From Monoraphidium neglectum (taxonomy: Eukaryota; Chlorophyta; Chlorophyceae; Sphaeropleales; Selenastraceae): 16,159 nucleotides of DNA. Where the stretch lies: contig NW_014012726.1 of NCBI RefSeq assembly GCF_000611645.1, forward strand, positions 3,647 through 19,805. The letters are read 5' to 3'. The notes beneath the pieces were generated by a model. That model was not told the DNA's origin. It saw only the letters and a program-made list of their open reading frames with translations, and did no database searches. This document shows positions 9,689-16,159 of this stretch, piece by piece. A program made the translations under genes and the position numbers. Each line of letters starts with the position of its first letter. Within the stretch, counting starts at the first letter, position 1.

Positions 9689-10584
9689 CCGCGCCCTTGT
9701 GCAGGCGAGAGCACGCTGCGTAGGGGCCGCGAGGCGAGCGCCGGCGGCCGCGCGACTGGTCTGTGCGCTTGGCGGCTGCGATTTTGCCCCCTGGCTCGTG
9801 CGCCCCCGCCCCGGTAGTTTGTCTTTCTTTGCACCATTTCAATCTTCTAATTGTGGGCGGCGGCAATGTGTGCGGCACGATGTTATTGTAGGTGCGCCCC
9901 CGTAATAGGCCCCCGTCTCCGTTTTGCATCTTCCAACCCTCTGCCTCAAGCACGCGGCATGGCAGGCGGGCAGCCGCCGCAACACATATTATGCGCGCTG
10001 ACCCATGCGTGTGCCCGTGCAATAGCATACGCCATGTGCAAACAGCCCGGCGTGCGACTGGTCAAGCGATTGGGCATCGGTGCGCTGGCGATCAGCAGCA
10101 GGACGCTGTGGGGGAGGGGGATGGCAGGCGGGGCCTGCTGTGGCCTGTGATTGGTTGCAGGTGTCACAGCAGCCAAAAATGAGCAGGGCTTGGGCCTGTC
10201 AGGTGCACCGTTGAGGCAGAGGGTGCCAGGACACTGGGGTGGGTGGGTGGGAAGATGGGCTCACCTGACGCTATGGTGCACCAGTGGGAGTGCCAAGTTT
10301 GGCAAACTAAGGGTCTGCAGGCACACTTTCTTGCGTACTTGTGAGGCCTCGGTTGGGGCTGGGGATGAGCATCTGTGTGCATAGCAACAAGTTCATCATT
10401 TCCCAGAGGCTGCTTGGTGAGCAGCTGCAAGTGCAGCTGCCCAGATGTTCTGTGCCTGTGGCAGCTGAGGCCTGCGCTCAGGCATTGCAATAAAAACAAG
10501 ATTTGAAAACATCACAAGCTCTGCGACTTCGAGTTGCACGCTCTACACACCACTCAGTGTCAGCTCGACCTGGCTCTTGGCACG
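9689..10584. other. Intergenic: 3' flank of membrane protein gene and upstream region of the next gene
   Basis: No gene was found in either strand. The first 200 bases should hold the 3' UTR of the upstream gene; no perfect TGTAA is present, and the nearest match is TGTAG near 9887. A small perfect inverted repeat, GCAGCTGC-AAGT-GCAGCTGC, lies at about 10422-10441. The rest has no repeats, transposon ends or RNA genes that I can recognise. Confidence 0.5.
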
Positions 10585-11370
10585 ATGTCGTCCATCCCCG
10601 TCTGCACAGCTGAAAACCCCGATACAGACCCCGTTTACCCTGTACCTCTGGCGGAGGTGAGCTGGAGGCGAAGCCTCTGCGCTTCCGCCGGGTGCACCAG
10701 CGCCGCGAACATGAACCTGCGCACCTTCCTCGCGCTCGAGCCAAATGAAAAGACCAACAGCCGCTAGCCGCGGCCACCGAACCCCCTTGTGCACACACAT
10801 CGTCCAAAGCTGACGCCCTGCCGTGCCCGGCCCTCCGCGCGTCCCCTCGCCACCCATCCCCGCACGTGCGCCAGCTGGACGACGAACATGCGCGCTTTCG
10901 CGAGCGCCAGCAGGAAAAGCAGCGCCGCCTGCACGCGATGTGGATCTGGCAGGAGAAGCTCCGTGTTCAGCAGCTTCTGGCCCTCGGCGACGGCTGGTAC
11001 AAGAGCCCCCTAGCGGCGCGCGGGGGCCGCCCGACCGGCGGTGAGCGCTCCCAGCCGCAGGCGGCTGCGGGCGAGGGCGGCGCGCCGGCGCAGCCGCATA
11101 TGCCTGCGTTTGATGAGTATGGACAGCGCGAGTTTGTGGCTTTGGAGTTCAACGCATTATCGGGGCGGATGGAGGAGGTACAATACTTTGAAGACGCCAA
11201 CCTGGGTGTCAAGAGGCTCTCCCCGCGGCAGGTGGGCTAGGGAAGGATTGCGGATTGGGGGTGCGGATGCGGTTGCCACCACGCACACACAAACGCATGC
11301 TTGCATCAGTGCTTGTCCCCAACTAAGCACGCGCCTGCACGCATGCGCGCACGTGCACACGCACACGCGA

Positions 11371-11402
<32 letters not shown>

Positions 11403-11957
11403 GCACACACATACACACACACACACACACACACGTGAGGGCACCTTTGACCAGCATACACAACCGTACATCCCAGCACGCGCACCTTCAAAACACACAG
11501 CCGCTCTATCAAACGCTCCCGCCATCGCAGAATCGACCCCGCCCGCATGCAACCGTGCCTCCAGCAAGGTGCTCCTTGCTCTGACATAACGGTCCCCTTT
11601 GACAACCTTGTGCCATTCTCCCTGCCGCGTCCGCAGCCGTGCCAGTGCGCCACCTGCAAGCGCGAGCGCGTCATCAACCAGCTGTGGCTGGGGATCGAGG
11701 AGATCAGGGGGTCCCCGCCAGGGCGCAGTGGCGAAGAAAGGGGCCCCTGGCTCGTGCGGGACGAGCCGACGCGCCGGCTGGCGGCGGGCCTCCGCAGCAA
11801 GGCCGCCGAGGCGGCAGCGGCGGCCGAGCGCGCCAAGCAGCGGTCGTGGTGGGCGCGCGTCGCGGCGCGCGCGCGTGTCGGCCGGCGACACGTGTTGGGC
11901 GGCACCTCCCTTGACACAAGCAGGGGGCAGGTGCGCGGCACGCAGACTGGACAATGA
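10585..11957 (+). CDS. Hypothetical protein, Arg/Glu/Gln-rich with CxCxxC motif, three exons
   Basis: Not recognised. Three exons, 10585-10656, 10875-11231 and 11637-11957 (stop TGA), all joined in phase 0 at GT-AG sites, give 249 residues. Exon 1 encodes an acidic, proline-containing start (MSSIPVCTAENPDTDPVYPV). Exon 2 begins with a charged, probably helical or coiled-coil stretch (HARFRERQQEKQRRL, then WIWQEKLRVQQLLALGDGWY), then an Ala/Gly/Pro linker, then EYGQREFVALEFN. Exon 3 opens with PCQCATCKRERV, three cysteines that could bind metal or form a disulfide, and ends in an Ala/Arg-rich tail with QRSWWARVAARARVGRR. No signal peptide or membrane helix is visible. The ATG at 10585 is the first in frame. 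Exon 3 stays open upstream to at least 11547, so its acceptor is the least certain point. The protein may be related to the unknown gene at 13595-15320. Confidence 0.72.
11330..11434. repeat. Alternating purine-pyrimidine (CA/CG)n tract in intron 2 of the 10585 gene
   Basis: About 100 bases of almost strictly alternating purine and pyrimidine: GCGCGCACGTGCACAC-type sequence passing into (CA)n. It lies inside the intron 11232-11636. On the sense strand it is CA-rich, the same sense as the tract at the 3' end of the CWF19L1 intron, but here it has no long TG partner. Confidence 0.9.
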
Positions 11958-12115
11958 TCAGAGCCAGTTGTGTCTATGTTGTGTGTCGCGGTGTCCTTGC
12001 TATTCATCAGCTGCAAAAGCTTTGCAGCCCTTCCCTGCTTCATGATGCCCCGTTCCCCTTATTGCCGTGTGCATGTGGGATCAAGCCACAAAATTTGTTG
12101 TGGGTGCTCAGTATA
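11958..12115. other. Short 3' flank before the transposon
   Basis: The 158 bases between the stop codon at 11957 and the TA at the left end of the transposon. They are probably the 3' UTR and downstream flank of the 10585-11957 gene. No TGTAA signal was seen, so the transcript may end within the element or use a variant signal. Confidence 0.4.
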
Positions 12116-12141
12116 CAGTCTTCCCCCACTACAGTGAACCC
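12116..12141 (+). repeat. Left terminal inverted repeat of the transposon
   Basis: The 26-base left end pairs with 12893-12918. The two differences are A for G at position 13 and T for C at position 20 of the repeat, each at a site that is CpG in the right end. Confidence 0.85.
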
Positions 12142-12160
12142 ATCGGGGGTCGGCGGCACG

Positions 12161-12235
12161 TTCGCTATAGCCGGCTTGTTCGCTATCGCGAATAGTGAAT
12201 TTTGGCAGCTGCTGGTTCGCTGTGGCGGGGGAAGT
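12161..12235. repeat. Left subterminal TTCGCTRTRG repeats and an internal copy of the right terminus
   Basis: TTCGCT motifs start at 12161, 12179 and 12216. The last one extends to GGTTCGCTGTGGCGGGGGAA (12214-12233), nearly the same as the right end of the element and in the same orientation. With the left terminus it forms an inner inverted-repeat unit of about 120 bases. Confidence 0.75.
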
Positions 12236-12790
12236 CACAAAATTCAGCATTTGAGGGCTGCTTTGCACTGTATGCCAACAGCCACATAGTGTTGTTTACC
12301 AAAATCAGCTCAATGGGGCCAAAGGGGTGGTAGCTAGGCTGCCTCGCCGGCTGCCCTGCCGGCAGGATCTGCAGCTTGCGCTACAGCAGGCACGCCTTTT
12401 CTGCTTGGTGGCCTCTGCAGACATGGCTCAGCCCGTATTATGAGCTCTGAAGTGTTAGCGATTGCAGCAACCAGCACGTGAAGATCACTGTGATGCCGCC
12501 AACTGAATGTGGGTCATGCCAGTTTGGGTGTCACTGCGGCGCAGGTCACTGGTGACACTGTCGCTCTGGTCAGCCAGACCCTCCAGTAGAGCAAGCTGCA
12601 ACTTTGTTAAGCTCAGAAATCAGGTCCATGAGAAGTGGCAGATGCTGCAGTGAAACGGCGTATGGTGCGTACGCAGGACTGGTGGCTGCCTGCATGCACG
12701 TGGTGTACACGTGGCGGGTGGGCCCCGTGCAGTCCCACCGGCGCCGACCACAGCGCGCCTGCATACAGTGAATTTAAGAGGCCTTTGGCG

Positions 12791-12906
12791 TTCGCTATAG
12801 CCGTAGTGAATATTCGCTGTGGCCGGGTTGATTTGTGTGGCGAATGATCGGGGTCAGCGGCGTTCGCTGTAGGCAGGGTTTTCGCTATGGCGGGGTTCGC
12901 TGTAGC
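12791..12906. repeat. Right subterminal direct repeats, TTCGCTRTRG
   Basis: Five copies in the same direction start at about 12791, 12813, 12863, 12881 and 12897, spaced 16 to 50 bases apart. The last overlaps the right terminal inverted repeat. Subterminal motif clusters of this kind are often transposase-binding sites in DNA transposons. Confidence 0.75.
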
Positions 12907-12918
12907 GGGGGAAGACTG
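12893..12918 (-). repeat. Right terminal inverted repeat of the transposon
   Basis: This is the reverse-complement partner of the left end at 12116-12141, followed by the TA at 12919-12920. Confidence 0.85.
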
Positions 12919-13594
12919 TACTCTGTGCAGGCTGCCGTCGCTCTGCTGCCAGCGTGTTTGGCCTTGCAACTCTGATGATCCGCCTTGTCAGGCCGCACTG
13001 GTGTGGCCCCTACAGGCCTGGGCCCCCAGCATTTTGCCTGCACTTCTTGGCGCGCTGCCACCTTGCATAAACTCAGATTGGACCAATGTGAAAACTCGCA
13101 GCTGCCAGGCCAGGAGATGGCACCCTCACGGTTGGTTGGCCCAGCCGCACCACCGCCGCCACGCACCTGCATCCCTCTGAGCCCGCCGCTTGCCTACCAC
13201 TGGCCGGCTTGGCCGGCATTCACAGGCAGCCCCCTTATTGTGCTGGGGGTGGATTCACAGTAAAACCGTACTGTGCAAGGTGTGCAACGTTAGCAAGTTA
13301 GGTCCGTCATGCCAGCAGAGGTGCCCTCCTCCTCGAGGATCACAAGGCACGTGAGGATGTTGCACCACGGCCCAATCCACCCACAGGATCGAGGGCGCTC
13401 AGGTGCCGTACCTACCATATTACACACGCTGGCAATTTTTGGGCAAGAGGGGGGCGTGGATATAGACAGCGGTTGCACTTGAATGGGAGCAGCCGGCCAG
13501 GGGCGATGTCTCTGCATGCTGACACAGCAGTTGCATCATCGAGACTGGAAGCTGCCTATACACCTGCCCCACAGCAGCAGTGCATCATAATCAA
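12919..13594. other. Intergenic between transposon and next gene
   Basis: No gene was found. A small hairpin CACAGTA-AAACCG-TACTGTG lies at about 13256-13275. The last 200 bases should contain the promoter and 5' UTR of the gene starting at 13595; no strong TATA box was seen. Confidence 0.45.
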
Positions 13595-15320
13595 ATGATG
13601 GTGGTACGTAAGAACCACATTTTGAAGCCGTTTGAACCCACCACAAAACAGTTGCACCAGCTCTCCAGCGGGTTCGGACGCGTCTCGACAATGTGGTCGA
13701 GCACCGAGTTCGCCCCCCGCAAAAAGAGCTTCGACCCCGAATGGAATGTCAACTACTTCCAAAAGCTGGACGAGGTAGGCTGGCCCACGGCCGCCCCGCC
13801 CTTCGCGTACAGCCGCGCACCCAGCAGCTGCAAGAATGGAGAGCGCCCTCCGCAGCTCCTGTCCTCATGCCCAGCTTGCGCAAGACACGGGAGGACCTCG
13901 CCACAGCTCGCAGCTGCTGTCAAATGCCAGGTTTTCATTACACTCACCACTGCTAGATGGCAGCAGCACAGAGTGGACGCCGGCTGCTGCTTAAAAACTG
14001 GCGTGCGCGGGCAACGTCAAGGAAGCCACTGCCCGGCAGCCCCTCGCCCTTGCACCTCCGCACAGCCTCTGACCACACCCGCCTCCCCCTTTGCCCGCCC
14101 CATAGGCGGCGGCGCGCATCCCAAACCACTTCGAGTACTTCAGAATCTTCCATGCACCTCTGGAACTACTATCTCTGGACCTCATAAGCAAGAATCAACA
14201 ATCTCACAACCAACCAACCCATCAGCATCACCTACCTCATCAGTACGAATTATCGTCATCGTCACGCACCGCACCCTCTGAAGTGCCCTGCCAGGGCAGA
14301 CGGCGCGCCAGCGACGATTCTGACACCGCCCTCTCAGCCGCGCCATGCCAAGACAGTCGGCGCGGCAGCGGCTTCGACGCCGGCCCGGCCGCGGCGCCCG
14401 CGGCGCCCGGCGGCGGCGGGGATGCCGGGTTGCCGCGGCCGCCCTCCGCGTTGCATCCGGCGGCGTGGGACGCTGGCTGGTGGCATCTGACCCATGACCC
14501 GCTGGTTTGGACAGCGCGGGCCAGGAGCACGGTGAGGGGCGACAGTCGCGAAAATCCCCCGGACACCACACGTGCACGCAGCCCCTAGGGGGGCCATGCA
14601 TCATGCACACCCACGGCAAGCACGATCTAGTACTGTACGGCTCGACGGCGCCCTGAAGCGCCTCCGGCGCCTCTCCCTTGCACCCCCAATTCTGGGCGGC
14701 CCTCAACGCTCGCCGGCGATGGCGCGAAGCGAGGGCCATTACGCCACCGTGGCCTTTCAAATGAACGCAAGCGGGCCCTTTTGCCGAGCCGGCCCCGCCG
14801 CTGAGTACCAGCTCGCACCCACCCCTCCTCGAATGCTGCCGTCCCCACCACCTTGCCCCCTTCCCAGTTTGAGCTCCACCCTCATGTGGAGCGGTGGATG
14901 GAGCGGCTCTACACAGAGATGCACTGGCGGCCCGTGTCCGCCTGGGCCGAATGGGGGGACGAGGACGGGCTGTGCATACCGACGCCAGCCGCCGCCGCGG
15001 CTGCAGGCGCGGGGGCGTCCCCGGCGGCCGGGCGGGGGCGTTTCGAGGCCGGGGGGGCGCTGGCTGAGTCGCCGCAGGAGGTGCGGCGGCGCGTGGAGCA
15101 GATGTGGCGCGAACTGGATCTTGTGTACAGGCGGCGCGCGGGGCGGGATGAGTGGGAATTTAGGGTGCAGCTGATCCGCAACGAGGTCGCGCGGCAAAAG
15201 GCGAGGGACAAGGCGGCGCGTCAAGCGGCGGGCGGCAGCGACGGCGGCGGGCGGGGGGCATGGTGGGGGCGCGCGACCAAGTGGTTCCGCCGCCGTGGTC
15301 CTGGGGTTGACGGCGACTGA
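13595..15320 (+). CDS. Hypothetical protein, Trp-rich with basic C-terminal tail, three exons
   Basis: Not recognised. Exons 13595-13774, 14106-14531 and 14868-15320 (stop TGA) are each a whole number of codons (60, 142 and 151 with stop), with GT-AG junctions, giving 352 residues. Residues 1-60 look like a conserved N-terminal domain (RKNHILKPFEPTTKQL, then FGRVSTMWSSTEFAPRKKSF, then EWNVNYFQKLDE) and continue into exon 2 (RIPNHFEYFRIFHAPLELLSLDL). Next comes a His/Gln/Ser-rich and Ala/Gly-rich linker, then a Trp-rich stretch (HPAAWDAGWWHLTHDPLVW). Exon 3 carries HVERWMERLYTEMHWRPVSAWAEW, an Ala/Gly linker, a charged helix-like region (EVRRRVEQMWRELDLVYRRR, then RVQLIRNEVARQKARDKAARQAA) and a basic tail with WWGRATKWFRRR. 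No signal peptide or membrane helix is seen. ATGs at 13595 and 13598 are adjacent; the first is used. The low-complexity part of exon 2 could hide another intron. Confidence 0.75.
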
Positions 15321-16159
15321 AGAGGGGTGGACAGATGGCAGCACAGCGAAAGTTGAAAGTGCACGTGTTGATGTGTCACCGTGATCATGAGCCTGCAGCT
15401 GTTCACACGTTTTGTTGCTGTTTCCTCGATGCCGTGCGTTGCAGTATGCGAGTAATGCTGCATGTTTCTTTGTCCTGCAAGCGGAGGTTGGTGGGTGTGG
15501 GTCGTGTGCGACCGCTGGCCGGGGCACGCCGCCTCGCTGGCGCGCATTTCGCAGCACCCTCATCGGCGTGTGCAGTCTCAACTGCTCCCCCAACAGCCCC
15601 CCACTCCCCCCTGGGGCGTGTTGTGGTGGAGGGGTTCGCTGCAGGCGTGTCACCACATAGCCCACCCCTCCGCGACACTGGCAGCACCGCCAGCCGCTGA
15701 CCCGCACCCTGTGCCCCTGCCCGGGATGAACCAGGCTGCACAACGCAAAGCAGGCATGGGGCTGCTGCCGCCGGGCGGCGTCGCCCGCGCTCCGATTGCA
15801 GCCCTTGCCGGCGACGCACCTCTCGCCGCCGTCGCAGCCCTTGCCGCCCCCGCGGCGCTTGCTGCTGTTCTACAGGGGTCCGCCCACTGGCGTCTGGCCG
15901 GGATGGTGCCCACAGCCACGGCCCATGGGCTTGGGTTATTACTGTGGGCGCAGGGTCAGTGATTTGAAGTTAGGCTACCCCCCCAACTGGACACCCTTTG
16001 CTGTTATCGCAACAAAATTGCAAGGTGGGGAGCGATGCACCATTTACACCCGGTGGACAAAGGCTGAAACCAGCGAATACGTAAAACGAGGCTGAAAACA
16101 AATGAAATGAAGGCGGCGCGACGGCCGCCCGCTGGCCGGCAGGCGGCGGCAAGATGTGC
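15321..16159. other. Right-hand flank, no secure gene
   Basis: The first part should be the 3' UTR of the preceding gene; no TGTAA is visible close to the stop. At about 15796-15860 a GC-rich stretch repeats GCAGCCCTTGCCG and reads as Ala/Leu-rich on the plus strand or Gly/Cys-rich on the minus strand; neither frame extends into a model. A minus-strand TGTAA at 16044-16048 could belong to a gene beyond the right edge. Codon sense in the remaining frames is poor. Confidence 0.4.

Larger units (their letters stand above)
12116..12918. mobile_element. Non-autonomous pogo/Tc1-mariner-type DNA transposon (803 bases)
   Basis: The two ends are inverted repeats. The left end starts CAGTCTTCCCCCACTACAGT, and the reverse complement of the right end starts CAGTCTTCCCCCGCTACAGC; 24 of the first 26 bases match. 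Each end is flanked by TA (12114-12115 and 12919-12920), the target duplication of the Tc1/mariner/pogo superfamily, and the CAGT terminus is typical of pogo-like elements. Both ends contain repeated TTCGCTRTRG motifs. No transposase frame is present in the 803 bases, so the element would need enzyme supplied from elsewhere. Family membership beyond 'TA target, CAGT end' is inference. Confidence 0.82.

Noticed and set aside
10422..10441. Inverted repeat GCAGCTGC-AAGT-GCAGCTGC as a terminator
   Set aside because: An eight-base stem with a four-base loop is easily reached by chance, and intrinsic terminators do not end polymerase II genes.
13256..13275. Hairpin CACAGTA/TACTGTG as a second transposon end
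   Set aside because: No matching partner end or target duplication was found nearby, and the seven-base arms are too short to support a call.
14757..15743. A 328-codon open frame on the minus strand
   Set aside because: It lies antisense to the last exon of the 13595-15320 gene and extends into its 3' flank. It is rich in Pro, Arg and His with no recognisable domain, and the plus-strand frame joins in phase to two upstream exons.
15462..15962. A 166-codon plus-strand frame with an Ala/Leu-rich, membrane-like stretch
   Set aside because: Upstream codons are poor in sense, the Ala/Leu part comes from a short repeated GCAGCCCTTGCCG unit, and no splice sites link it to another exon.

Overview
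The window is nuclear DNA from a green alga (Chlorophyta). It is GC-rich, its protein-coding genes are split by short GT-AG introns, and it carries a photosystem I antenna gene closest in motif order to green-algal LHCA1. The class cannot be fixed from the sequence alone; a trebouxiophyte or chlorophycean with high nuclear GC fits. All gene models below were assembled by hand: exon ends were accepted only where GT and AG sites, reading phase and protein sense agreed.

Layout, left to right. (1) 169-1575, minus: five exons of an LHCA1-like antenna protein, with its transit peptide; the last two helices lie beyond the left edge. (2) 1576-2477: its promoter side, plus the 3' flank of the next gene. 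(3) 2478-6822, minus: a complete nine-exon gene for a CWF19L1/Drn1-type protein (phosphoesterase-like domain, RRM, CwfJ HIT-like domain, CwfJ C-terminal domain). One intron holds a long TG array and a complementary CA array. (4) 6832-8202: about 1.4 kb with no gene model, but with short coding-like patches. (5) 8203-9688, plus: a two-exon gene for a secreted, single-pass membrane protein with a Tyr/Asp-rich segment and a large extracytoplasmic domain. (6) 9689-10584: no gene seen. (7) 10585-11957, plus: a three-exon gene of unknown function, again with a CA-rich intron. (8) 12116-12918: a non-autonomous DNA transposon of pogo/Tc1-mariner type, with matching terminal inverted repeats and a TA target duplication. 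(9) 13595-15320, plus: a three-exon gene of unknown function. (10) 15321-16159: 3' flank with no secure gene.

The genes are unlikely to form a functional unit; this is an ordinary eukaryotic gene neighbourhood. LHCA1 serves light harvesting at photosystem I, and the CWF19L1 homologue belongs to late splicing or intron-lariat turnover. The three plus-strand genes have no function I can assign. The points most worth checking are the intron with self-complementary TG and CA arrays, the RRM inside the CWF19-type protein, the pogo-like element whose terminal mismatches look like CpG decay, the Tyr/Asp-rich membrane protein, and the two unknown genes, which may be distant relatives.
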